Assembly (NCBI GenBank): GCA_018715225.1
Contig: DVMB01000071.1
Span: 1 to 35,134, forward strand
Source of the DNA: Candidatus Onthoplasma faecigallinarum
GTDB taxonomy: Bacteria > Bacillota > Clostridia > Christensenellales > UBA1242
Direction: 5' to 3'
DNA: 35,134 bases
The translations under genes were made by a program, and so were the position numbers. Every line of letters starts with the position of its first letter. The first letter of the stretch is position 1. This document shows, one piece after another, positions 26,263 through 33,992 of the stretch. Below the pieces are notes generated by a model that saw only the letters and a program-made list of their open reading frames with translations, was not told where the DNA came from and made no database searches.

Positions 26263-27696
26263 TTATATTAATTTTTGCACTCCTTTCATTGACACCACTT
26301 TCAAAGTTTTTGCTATCTCATTGGTGTTTGCGTCAATGTAATAAAAATATGTCCCATCTATTCTGTCCACCATAAACTCATATGTTGCAACCTCTTTTCC
26401 ACTATCTAGACGAATTATCGCCTTGGTTACTTTCAGTATTTCATAATCAAATCCCAACAATTTTTCAGCATCGCTCTCTTCAATCGTGAAATTTGCTTGC
26501 CTCTCCACATGATTTAGGGCATAATTTACGGCCTCAAAACCAATTATCTCTTGTGCCGTCAAATCTACCTTAACTTTCACCAAGTCGGGATACAAGATGA
26601 TGTCATTCTTTACTGGAGCCAAGTTGATATACGCCACATTTTCATGCGTCTCCAACCATACTGGTTCCATACTATCAAAGCCTATATTGTTGGCAAATGT
26701 TTTTGCCATTTCCATCGCTTGTTCGCTCAGCATCACGGCATCCCCTCCTTCCGCATATCCAGAAAGAGTGATCAAAAGTGAACCAGTTTTGCTCACTTGC
26801 GCATAAAATTTCTTTTTGTTTATCACAATGTTGAAATTATATGTCGCTATGTCTCCGTTCGTCTCATTTTCGTAACTAATTGAAACATCTCTATTTTTAT
26901 ATACAGTATTTACTAGGTAATCATACACTTCTTCTTGACTGACCTCTCTATCTCCCAAGCCTTTCACTTCGCTTGTCTCCAAAGCAGTAGAGAATGGTCC
27001 ATCGAAAATCATTGCAGGATAATCTATACTCTCCCCTGTCAAATCTCCCATGCCAGCGGACAATTCGTTCATGCCAGTACTATCAAAAATCCCCGCATCA
27101 ACAAAAGTGAAATTTGTATCATACATACTTTCGTTTTGTTTATTTAGGTTCGCTTTGATTTTATCCAATACTAAGCCAATTTTGTTGAACATCAATTCTT
27201 CTTCCTGAGTCAACGTCTCTCCTTTGTTTAGAGTGGTGGCATATGCTTCACATAAGCCATTTACTTGATTGAAAAATTTAGTTGCTGCGGCAGCATTTTG
27301 TTCATCAATCGGCAAGACACTTAAACCCGCCAAAATATAATTGCAATCTCCCATCATGTCCTGCAATATAGCCAATTTTGCCTGCCTTGTACTTAAGGTA
27401 GAGTATTTTGAAATGTCTACCGCTAAATTGTTCACATTATCCACCATTGAATAATAACTGGAAGTGTACACCCCCTCTAGAACATTGGCATTTTGCTTGC
27501 TAGATTTGTTGACCTGATAATAGGCTATCAGCACACATGTCAAAATTATCAAAAGAGTAACTATTATCACAATCAAGATTGGCATCGCCTTTTGGGCGTT
27601 ACTTTTTTTCTTGGTCTCTTTGTCTTGATTTACTTTTGACTTTTTGCTTTCTTTTTCTTCGTCAAAATCTACGCTAGATATTTTGTTTTTGTCCAT
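26263..27696 (-). CDS. ypeB: Germination protein YpeB
   Basis: 477 aa. YpeB is needed for SleB to be retained and held inactive in dormant spores. A lysine-rich cytoplasmic N-terminus of about 38 residues (longer than in Bacillus) is followed by a membrane anchor (~39-62), a helical region (NNLAVDISKYSTLSTRQAKLAILQDMMGDCNYILAGLSVLP) typical of YpeB, and PepSY-like modules in the C-terminal half (EQAMEMAKTFANNIGFDSMEPVWLE; ending GTYFYYIDANTNEIAKTLKVV). It is located 12 nt after sleB and belongs to the same leftward cluster. Family identity rests on these motifs and on the neighbour. Confidence 0.93.
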   Translation of the reverse strand: MDKNKISSVDFDEEKESKKSKVNQDKETKKKSNAQKAMPILIVIIVTLLIILTCVLIAYYQVNKSSKQNANVLEGVYTSSYYSMVDNVNNLAVDISKYSTLSTRQAKLAILQDMMGDCNYILAGLSVLPIDEQNAAAATKFFNQVNGLCEAYATTLNKGETLTQEEELMFNKIGLVLDKIKANLNKQNESMYDTNFTFVDAGIFDSTGMNELSAGMGDLTGESIDYPAMIFDGPFSTALETSEVKGLGDREVSQEEVYDYLVNTVYKNRDVSISYENETNGDIATYNFNIVINKKKFYAQVSKTGSLLITLSGYAEGGDAVMLSEQAMEMAKTFANNIGFDSMEPVWLETHENVAYINLAPVKNDIILYPDLVKVKVDLTAQEIIGFEAVNYALNHVERQANFTIEESDAEKLLGFDYEILKVTKAIIRLDSGKEVATYEFMVDRIDGTYFYYIDANTNEIAKTLKVVSMKGVQKLI

Positions 27697-27708
27697 AAAC
27701 TCTCCTTT

Positions 27709-28416
27709 TTACACTGCAAATATATGATTGCCTATTTGCGTAACATATGTCGTTGACCATATCCATTTACTTGTAGCGGTCGCTGGATTGTAATAATAGA
27801 CCGAACCATATGTAGGATCCCAACCATTCAAAGCATCATCTGCCGCTTGATATGCAGTTTGGTCTGGTTCGAGATTTATCTGGCCGTCATTGACTGCTGT
27901 AAACGCCCAAGGTTGATATATGACACCCGCTATAGTGTTAGGAAATCTACTATCTTCCACTCTATTTAGCACTACCGCACCGATAGCAACTTGTCCAGTG
28001 TAACTCTCTCCTCTAGCCTCCGCATATATTACTTTTGCTAGCAGGTATCTATCATTACTAGAATATCCAGATGAACCACTAGAAGAATTTAGAGAAATAC
28101 CCATCTTTGCTGCCGTGAGAGGTCCCACAATTCCGTCCTGCGTCAGCCCATATTTCTTTTGGAATCTTTTTACCGCACTGATTGTAAGAGGACCATTTAT
28201 TCCGTCCACATTACCTGTATAATATCCCCATTTTTTTAGTCTTTTCTGCACTTCTGTGATGTCAGCCGTCGCAGAATATGCGGGCTCAATCTCGGCTATG
28301 GTTTGCCTCGCTTCTCCTGTGTCATCTGTGCCCTGAATCACTCCCACGGTGCCCAAGACACCAAATACAGACGAAAGCATGACCAACAATGCTACTAACA
28401 TTTTTTTCATATTCAC
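27709..28416 (-). CDS. sleB: Spore cortex-lytic enzyme SleB
   Basis: 235 aa. SleB is a lytic transglycosylase that digests muramic-lactam cortex during germination. The signal peptide covers residues ~1-28, a PG_binding_1 domain ~52-105 (VQKRLKKWGYYTGNVDGINGP, then GLTQDGIVGP), and the hydrolase_2 domain ~124-235 with YAEARGE (catalytic Glu133) and GQVAIGAVVLNRV, both diagnostic. AAGGGG lies just before the ATG. It starts 3 nt after the spoIIR stop and is followed by ypeB, the usual partner. Confidence 0.96.
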   Translation of the reverse strand: MNMKKMLVALLVMLSSVFGVLGTVGVIQGTDDTGEARQTIAEIEPAYSATADITEVQKRLKKWGYYTGNVDGINGPLTISAVKRFQKKYGLTQDGIVGPLTAAKMGISLNSSSGSSGYSSNDRYLLAKVIYAEARGESYTGQVAIGAVVLNRVEDSRFPNTIAGVIYQPWAFTAVNDGQINLEPDQTAYQAADDALNGWDPTYGSVYYYNPATATSKWIWSTTYVTQIGNHIFAV

Positions 28417-28419
28417 CCC

Positions 28420-28944
28420 TTAATTAAATAAACTCAAAATCCATTCAAGAATTTTTGATTTATATTTAATTTGCATTGAGTTTTCATTTTTATTCACAAA
28501 ACACAAAGGTGGATACATCACACACCACCAATTATCTCCAACCGCATCGCCCAATTCTACAATGACCGCATCATAATATCCCGACTCCAAAGTGGTATTG
28601 CTGTATGTCCTTGTGGGGAAATATTCATTGTTTATTTTTATATTGACAGAATAATTAAACCCCTCCTCACGCAACACATTTTGACATACATTTATCAGTG
28701 TTGGAGTCAAATTCTCTATTATGTCGATCGCCTCTGCTTTACTAGGCACATTACATAGATATGGCGTCAAATATTCTACCAATGTATCCTTCACTTTATA
28801 TTTAACATTTTGGTCGGCTGTCGTATTGCTGTTTGCCCGTATATGTATACGTAGATAATCATATTCCTCACTCTCTGGCAATGCTATACCCATGCACACA
28901 ATACCCACTATCAGCAAAACTATTATTATCACTTTCTTTTTCAT
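28420..28944 (-). CDS. spoIIR: Stage II sporulation protein R
   Basis: 174 aa. SpoIIR is the forespore-secreted signal that triggers processing of pro-sigma-E by SpoIIGA in the mother cell. A hydrophobic export segment (residues ~4-21) is followed by RIHIRANSNTTADQNVKYKVKDTL and by VGDNWWCVMYPPLCF, the two SpoIIR hallmarks. The length is within the family range. The ribosome site is weak (AGG very near the ATG). It is the first of three tightly spaced genes (spoIIR, sleB, ypeB). It begins about 20 nt beyond the terminator of the amidase-like gene, so its promoter must overlap that hairpin; a GTATT there could be a forespore -35, but the -10 is poor. Confidence 0.95.
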   Translation of the reverse strand: MKKKVIIIVLLIVGIVCMGIALPESEEYDYLRIHIRANSNTTADQNVKYKVKDTLVEYLTPYLCNVPSKAEAIDIIENLTPTLINVCQNVLREEGFNYSVNIKINNEYFPTRTYSNTTLESGYYDAVIVELGDAVGDNWWCVMYPPLCFVNKNENSMQIKYKSKILEWILSLFN

Positions 28945-28963
28945 AACCTGATCTTTGGCCGTT

Positions 28964-28997
28964 ACAAAAAAATAATACGCACGAATTTGTGCGTATT
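28964..28997 (-). terminator. Rho-independent terminator of the amidase-like gene
   Basis: On the minus strand, a 9-bp stem (28997-28989 with 28982-28974) is followed by ATTTTTTT. It lies about 28 nt after the stop at 29025. Confidence 0.8.
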
Positions 28998-29024
28998 TAA
29001 AAGGAAAAACAAAGAAAATACATA

Positions 29025-30083
29025 TTAGTTTGGATTTGCTCTCCCCGAGCTAGCCTCTAATGCCCTCCATGTATTAGCACCAACTATCCCGTCCACGGTC
29101 AAACCATTTTCGCTCTGGAAAGAGCGTACCGCATTCTCTGTCTCCGGGCCGAAAATTCCATCTAAATCAGTTATAGGATATAGGTACGACAACAACAAAC
29201 GCTGCAAGTACAGGACAGCACTCCTTCTACTTCCTCTACGCAGGACATATGCAGTTGGGTCAATGTTCAACAACGCTGACCAAGTATTTGGACCCACTAT
29301 ACCATCTTGAGTTAGACCATTGTTTGCCTGGAAATTGATGACTGCTCTATAAGTATTCCCGCCAAAAATGCCATCTGTTTGCAAGCCATAACCGTATTGA
29401 TTCAAAAGGTATTGCAACATTTCTACAAAATTATTACGATCTCCCTGCCTAACCAATGGTAAATTTTGAATTTCCCTGGCGACATATGGTACACCTAAAA
29501 AGTTACATACACCAATGCATGTACTCTCCCCAACATTCAACACAAAACTTGGGTTGAGCATAAGTTTCGCCTCTTCAAAATTGGTCATAAACCCAGCCTC
29601 CACTAGACTAGACGGAAAATTCACATTCGAAAGCACGCCTATAGATGTTGTTCCAACGAATCGACCTCTCCTTCCTGTATTGTTGACCAGTTGTTCAAAG
29701 ATCTCTTCACTCAACTGTCTACTCTGTTCTGGATATGGGTTGTAAGGGCTGTAGTAGACTTCTATCCCTTGAGCAGAGTTGAAACTCGTTCCCGTACCAA
29801 AAGCGTTATAGGCAAAAGTTACCAATAAACTAAGTCCCGCCCGATTGGCTCTAACCACTCGTGTAGAGACGCTTATATCCTGTATCTCTGGGTGCACGTC
29901 GTACACATTATATCCACATCTTAGACACGCTATTATAAAATCAATTTTTGCTTGTTTATTAAATTCGTTCTCATAAAAACTCCTACCTATATACGGCATA
30001 ATAGGAGTTCTCTTTCCTGCCGTGGGCGGATTGAGCCCATGTTCATCATTCGCTCCAATCAAAAAATCACTTGCTATTGCCAT
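29025..30083 (-). CDS. N-acetylmuramoyl-L-alanine amidase-like protein with two PG-binding domains
   Basis: 352 aa from ATG 30083, which has GAGG 5 nt upstream; a longer frame to 30194 has no ribosome site. Residues ~8-175 form an amidase_3-type fold: EHG with His15, YENEF with a Zn-ligand glutamate, STRVVRANRAG, and LVEAGFMTN with catalytic Glu162. Oddity: the second zinc histidine, in SIHANA of relatives, is Ala91 in TFAYNA, so hydrolytic activity is doubtful. Two PG_binding_1 repeats follow (~215-272 and ~283-342), each with DGIxGxxT. No signal peptide is present, as in mother-cell lytic amidases such as CwlC and in phage endolysins. It is monocistronic with its own terminator. Confidence 0.85.
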   Translation of the reverse strand: MAIASDFLIGANDEHGLNPPTAGKRTPIMPYIGRSFYENEFNKQAKIDFIIACLRCGYNVYDVHPEIQDISVSTRVVRANRAGLSLLVTFAYNAFGTGTSFNSAQGIEVYYSPYNPYPEQSRQLSEEIFEQLVNNTGRRGRFVGTTSIGVLSNVNFPSSLVEAGFMTNFEEAKLMLNPSFVLNVGESTCIGVCNFLGVPYVAREIQNLPLVRQGDRNNFVEMLQYLLNQYGYGLQTDGIFGGNTYRAVINFQANNGLTQDGIVGPNTWSALLNIDPTAYVLRRGSRRSAVLYLQRLLLSYLYPITDLDGIFGPETENAVRSFQSENGLTVDGIVGANTWRALEASSGRANPN

Positions 30084-30461
30084 TTTCACCTCATAATCTT
30101 GTATGAGTATGGATTGAAAAATGTTAATATTTTTATTTACATACATTAAACTACTCTTTATTCTATTGCAAGAAATAATATATATAATAATCATGTAAAT
30201 ATTGATACCTAAATAAATTATAGATAGACAGCAAAATTAAACTCTCAATCAACTGACAAACTTAATCAAAATCTTAAATTATCTTTGAATACAAAAAATT
30301 GAGATAAAATCTATATATAAAGAAAACAATTTTCTTACGAAAATATGTTTTGTTGTTAACACAATAAAAAATTTTAAGCTTTTTAACTTAAAATTTTATT
30401 TTTTATTATTTTATTTAATAATTTACAAATTAAAATTTTTAATAAAATTTATGTCAATAAT
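30084..30461. other. AT-rich intergenic region upstream of the amidase-like gene
   Basis: 378 bp with no convincing gene. It holds the terminator of the HD gene and a 13-bp motif also found at the giant-gene promoter. No clear sigma-A promoter for the amidase-like gene is visible; a TTGCAA box near 30170 has only a weak -10. Confidence 0.5.
30362..30397 (-). terminator. Terminator after the HD-domain gene
   Basis: AAAATTTTAAG (30368-30378) and CTTAAAATTTT (30387-30397) form an 11-bp AT-rich stem. On the minus strand the right arm runs into T residues. It lies about 65 nt past the stop of the hisS-hydA-HD operon. Confidence 0.55.
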
Positions 30462-31049
30462 TTACTCGTCTAAGTAAGTAGCCATAAAATCTGCCATATG
30501 CATCAATACACAATTAGGATATCTTGTGAATGCTTCACTCAAATCAGTGCCAGCCTGTGCTCGTGGATCAAATCCTCCCATGTGCCAGTTGATACACATT
30601 GCTTCTTCTCTGGTTAGACGCATATATCCGCTTATGATATATACAGATTTCTCCCCGTGCCCATAAGGTAATGTGTTGTGATACGCATAATATGGAACTT
30701 GCACCCATTGCCCATCGATCTTTTGATTTTTATAATCTAAGGTATAGGTGTTGACTTTACATATGTCATGTAGCAACGAGATAATTGCTATACTTTCATT
30801 CGATATATGTTTTTCATAATCATCTCCATATTCGTTGATGATTAGATTTTTGAATCTATTGTACACATTGATAGAATGAGATGCCAGTCCTCCCTCAAAG
30901 ACGGAATGCCTCCTGCCCGACGCTGGAGCGGTGAAAAAATCACATGAATTCATTAGATAATCAAGCAATTTATCTGCTCCCTCTCGCTTTATGTTTTCTT
31001 TATAGATTTTAATAAATTCGTCTTTGTATTCTTGTGCTGACTTTTCCAT
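30462..31049 (-). CDS. HD-domain protein (putative phosphohydrolase)
   Basis: 195 aa, cytosolic. Metal-binding residues of the HD superfamily are visible: His58 in GGLASHSINVYN, His94-Asp95 in LLHDICKV, His131 in YGHGEKS, His156 in NWHMGGF and a C-terminal Asp in MADFMATY. This pattern is common in short clostridial HD proteins related to the YhaM-type HD module, so a phosphodiesterase or nucleotidase activity is likely; the substrate is unknown. AGGAG lies 6 nt before the ATG. It is the third gene of the hisS-hydA-HD cluster, 7 nt after hydA. Confidence 0.85.
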   Translation of the reverse strand: MEKSAQEYKDEFIKIYKENIKREGADKLLDYLMNSCDFFTAPASGRRHSVFEGGLASHSINVYNRFKNLIINEYGDDYEKHISNESIAIISLLHDICKVNTYTLDYKNQKIDGQWVQVPYYAYHNTLPYGHGEKSVYIISGYMRLTREEAMCINWHMGGFDPRAQAGTDLSEAFTRYPNCVLMHMADFMATYLDE

Positions 31050-31056
31050 ATCTCTC

Positions 31057-32364
31057 CTATCTTTCTTTGTATGTTGTATGCAAATACTGCTTTGCTTTGT
31101 CGCTCAAAGGTGCGGTCAAAAATTCATCATAGAGCATTTTGATCACAGGGTTTTCATAACTAGATTTCAGTTTCATAATATCATCCTGATGATACAAATT
31201 TTCTGCTCTCTTTATTACAGCGGTATCATTATCTGCCTGTTTTGGCTGACCGCCTCCGCCTACACACCCATTTGGACAAGCCATAACTTCTATCATATCA
31301 AAATGCTTGGATTTTAATTTGTCTAGCACAGTTCTAGCCGCCATAGTACCAAAAATGACACACAACTTGACATCTCTACCTAGCAATTTGACTGTAGCCG
31401 TCTTCACATCTTTGTATCCACGCAATTTCTTGAAATGCAACAGATCAGCTGGTGGATTTTCTCCTGTCGTAATATGGTATGCCGTCCTGACCGCTGCCTC
31501 CATCACTCCACCACTGGCTCCAAAGATCACTCCCGCTCCACTTCCAGTAGGGAACGCCTCGTCAAAAGGAGTGTCTTTCAAAGATTTGAAATTGATCTTT
31601 TGTTTTTTCAAAAGTTTTCCCATCTCTCTAGCAGACACAACAAAATCTGTATCCTGCCCATAGAGCCCACGGAGTTCATCTCTCTTTATCTCAAATTTTT
31701 TTGCCACACATGGCGTCATAGCGACTAGGACGATGTCGCTTGGATCAACCTTTATCTTCTTTGAAAAATAATTTTTTATGACGCTTGCTTGCATTGATAT
31801 AGGACTTTTGCAACTAGATAAATTAGGTATGTATTTAGGATAAAAAGTCTCAACAAACTTTACCCATGCAGGACAACAACTGGTAAACTGTGGCAAAACC
31901 TTGTTGTTTTTTATCCTGTCGATAAGTTCACTAGCCTCTTCCATGATTGTGAGATCCGCACCAAATGCCACATCAAAAACATAGTCCGCACCCAACTTCT
32001 TTAATGCCGATACCATTTTGCCAGCGACAAATTCGCCCGCAGGATAATTGAACATCTCGCCTAGGGACACTCTAACCGCTGGGCTTGTCATGATTATCAC
32101 TGTCTTTTCTTTGTTGTTGATAGCGTCCATGAGAGACGCCGTATCATCTTGCTCAACGATGGACTCAACTGGGCAGACATTTGCACATTGTCCACAATTG
32201 ATGCACACAATGTCTTCACTATCATATTTCCAATAGCCCGCAACACCCATTTTCTTTTTGCAGACGTCTTTGCATTTTCCACAAAGCACACACTTGTTTT
32301 CTCTTCTCTTTATACTTGGGTTGTCATGACTGATTGGGACTCTTATCTCACTGTATTTATCCAT
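31057..32364 (-). CDS. hydA: [FeFe] hydrogenase, monomeric, ferredoxin-domain type
   Basis: 435 aa, cytosolic. It interconverts protons and H2, probably using ferredoxin. Two [4Fe-4S] motifs lie at the N-terminus (Cys25/28/31/35 and Cys54/57/60/64). The H-cluster domain has all three signatures: TSCCPAW (161-167), MTPCVAKK (216-223) and EVMACPNGCVGGGGQP (359-374). The cluster ligands Cys164, Cys219, Cys363 and Cys367 and the proton-relay Cys163 are present, so it should be active. It is shorter than CpI-type enzymes because the extra N-terminal clusters are missing. There are no NADH-binding subunits nearby. AAAGGA lies before the ATG, 3 nt after hisS. Maturases HydE/F/G are not in the window. 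Confidence 0.95.
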   Translation of the reverse strand: MDKYSEIRVPISHDNPSIKRRENKCVLCGKCKDVCKKKMGVAGYWKYDSEDIVCINCGQCANVCPVESIVEQDDTASLMDAINNKEKTVIIMTSPAVRVSLGEMFNYPAGEFVAGKMVSALKKLGADYVFDVAFGADLTIMEEASELIDRIKNNKVLPQFTSCCPAWVKFVETFYPKYIPNLSSCKSPISMQASVIKNYFSKKIKVDPSDIVLVAMTPCVAKKFEIKRDELRGLYGQDTDFVVSAREMGKLLKKQKINFKSLKDTPFDEAFPTGSGAGVIFGASGGVMEAAVRTAYHITTGENPPADLLHFKKLRGYKDVKTATVKLLGRDVKLCVIFGTMAARTVLDKLKSKHFDMIEVMACPNGCVGGGGQPKQADNDTAVIKRAENLYHQDDIMKLKSSYENPVIKMLYDEFLTAPLSDKAKQYLHTTYKER

Positions 32365-32367
32365 AAA

Positions 32368-33621
32368 TTATCCTTTGTTTAATATTTTTATTTCTACATC
32401 ATTGCTATAATCTTTGTAAGTCGTAACCGCATTGGCTACCTCTACAATTTTTTCATAAAAATTTTTCATGTTTTTAGGTCTAGCATATAGAGATACATTA
32501 TAGTTTTGTTGTAATTTTTCTTTCGCTTGATACACTTTCAATATATCGTCATCTTGATCGTATAATAAAATTAGGTTCTGTCTAGAAGATAGATGCACTT
32601 TTCTCTCAGCCAAAAGCATGGCGACTGGTTCGAATCCTATACTGCACCCAACTGCTGGAACACTGTTTCCGGTCAATTTTTCCACCATTTTGTCATATCT
32701 TCCGCCACCGCCGATTGCTCCAGAGAAGCCATCGGTATATATCTCATACACAGTGCCTGTATAATAGCCCTGTCCACGTACAATGGATATGTCGAATATT
32801 ATTTGAAAACGGTTGCCAGTAAGTTTCCCTAAATTTTCGATTAAATATTTGACATTGTTCACTACCGACTCATCAACCCCGTATTTTACAGATACATCTA
32901 TTCCGTTTTTTATGACATCGTTGATTGTGTCTACAAGGTTGTTTATCTTATCCGTATCAAAGCCTTTTTCTATCAACTCCATCATGACGCCTGTGATAGA
33001 AATTTTGTCTATCTTGTCTAGCGTAACGCATACCGTAGACACGTCCTCGTCCGCAAAGCCAGATGATCGCACAAGCGTGTTTAAAATTCGCCTATCATTT
33101 ATACGCAAAGTCAACTTTTCAAACCCCAATGAATAAAGCGTATCTAAACTTGTTTTCAATAGATCCAACTCAGCACTTATGCTCGTGTCGCCGAATATGT
33201 CAATATCGCATTGAATGAATTGTCTATTTCTGCCCCTTTGTGGACGCTCCGCTCTAAACGCCGAACCTATCTGGATAGATTTGAAGGGAGTGGGCAATTT
33301 TTCTCTATTGTTGGAGTACATTCTCACTAGAGGAACTGTTAGATCATATCTAAGACCCTCTTCCACGATGTCCGCTTCTGTCAAATTCGGTTTTGATAGA
33401 TCCAATTTGTCTCCACGCCTGATTGTCTTGAACATGAGACGCAAGTTGTCTCCACCCTCACTGCTATTCAAAAATTCTAGATTTTCTAGAATAGGTGTAT
33501 CTATCAAATTGTAGCCGTTGGACATATAACTATCTAGGATGATTCTCCTAAGACTTTCTCTTAAAGTCGCTTCATTTGGTAGATAATCAGCAGTCCCCCG
33601 TATTGGATTAAAATTCTTCAT
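32368..33621 (-). CDS. hisS: Histidine--tRNA ligase
   Basis: 417 aa from ATG 33621, which has AGGAG 6 nt upstream; a 13-residue longer reading would start inside a terminator hairpin. It charges tRNA-His in the cytosol. Motifs: IRGTADYLP, LRYDLTVPLVRMYS, FRAERPQRGRNRQFIQCDIDIFG (motif 2) and VRGQGYYTGTVYEIY (the HisA motif), then GGGGRYDKM and a C-terminal domain of about 85 residues. The GQGYYTG and QCDIDIFG forms are seen in the subgroup of bacterial HisRS that resembles archaeal and eukaryotic enzymes more than the E. coli type. The C-terminal anticodon domain is rather diverged. It could be a HisZ-like paralog, but all catalytic motifs are kept. Confidence 0.9.
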   Translation of the reverse strand: MKNFNPIRGTADYLPNEATLRESLRRIILDSYMSNGYNLIDTPILENLEFLNSSEGGDNLRLMFKTIRRGDKLDLSKPNLTEADIVEEGLRYDLTVPLVRMYSNNREKLPTPFKSIQIGSAFRAERPQRGRNRQFIQCDIDIFGDTSISAELDLLKTSLDTLYSLGFEKLTLRINDRRILNTLVRSSGFADEDVSTVCVTLDKIDKISITGVMMELIEKGFDTDKINNLVDTINDVIKNGIDVSVKYGVDESVVNNVKYLIENLGKLTGNRFQIIFDISIVRGQGYYTGTVYEIYTDGFSGAIGGGGRYDKMVEKLTGNSVPAVGCSIGFEPVAMLLAERKVHLSSRQNLILLYDQDDDILKVYQAKEKLQQNYNVSLYARPKNMKNFYEKIVEVANAVTTYKDYSNDVEIKILNKG

Positions 33622-33629
33622 ACAAGCTC

Positions 33630-33665
33630 CTAAAAAAATAATTGCAAATTTTGTTTGCAATTATT
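33630..33665 (-). terminator. Terminator between veg and hisS
   Basis: A perfect 12-bp stem, AATAATTGCAAA (33637-33648) with TTTGCAATTATT (33654-33665) and a 5-nt loop. Reading leftwards it is followed by a T-run that directly abuts the hisS AGGAG. It ends veg transcripts or acts as an attenuator for hisS. Confidence 0.75.
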
Positions 33666-33687
33666 ATAGGAAAAATAAACTTTTAAG

Positions 33688-33927
33688 TCAATCATTTGAT
33701 ATCTTTACTTCTCCACACAATATATCATTATATGAATATGTGTAGACCGAGTTTATATCTGTAGAACAAGATTTCACAGTAAACACACTGTTGTATACAT
33801 CTTCTATCCTTGCACGTAAACTGCTGATTTTCCTGCGTCCACGGTTTATATATAAATTGACTTCTTGTCCTTTCAGCATCATGATTTTCTGTTTAATGTT
33901 CTCTACTGTGTTTGGCATTTTTTTCAT
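33688..33927 (-). CDS. veg: Veg family protein
   Basis: 79 aa, the family length. Matching features: an N-terminal helix ENIKQKIMMLKGQEVNLYINRGRRK, where relatives have IK..L....GxxvxLxAnxGRKK, and VYTYSYNDILCGEV at the end, where they have SYSYxDvLTxtV. Veg is a small cytosolic protein, abundant in Bacillus and linked to biofilm and spore germination phenotypes; the mechanism is unsettled. GGGG lies 7 nt before the ATG. Its promoter (TTGACT, 18-nt spacer, TAATAT) lies just upstream and a terminator follows. Confidence 0.9.
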   Translation of the reverse strand: MKKMPNTVENIKQKIMMLKGQEVNLYINRGRRKISSLRARIEDVYNSVFTVKSCSTDINSVYTYSYNDILCGEVKISND

Positions 33928-33961
33928 AGTCCACCCCTAGATATTTTTTGCCGAAAAAACA

Positions 33962-33991
33962 ATATTAATCACTGACGACAATATTAGTCAA
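33962..33991 (-). promoter_or_regulatory. Sigma-A-type promoter of veg
   Basis: TTGACT (33991-33986), 18-nt spacer, TAATAT (33967-33962) reading leftwards, about 35 nt before the ATG. It immediately follows the stop of the upstream gene. Confidence 0.5.
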
Positions 33992-33992
33992 A

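Noticed and set aside
33215-33514. 99-residue + strand frame opposite hisS
   Set aside because: Lies wholly antisense to conserved HisRS motifs; a shadow frame.
33622-33687. T-box riboswitch upstream of hisS
   Set aside because: The gap is only 66 nt, too short for a T-box, and contains just a simple terminator stem.
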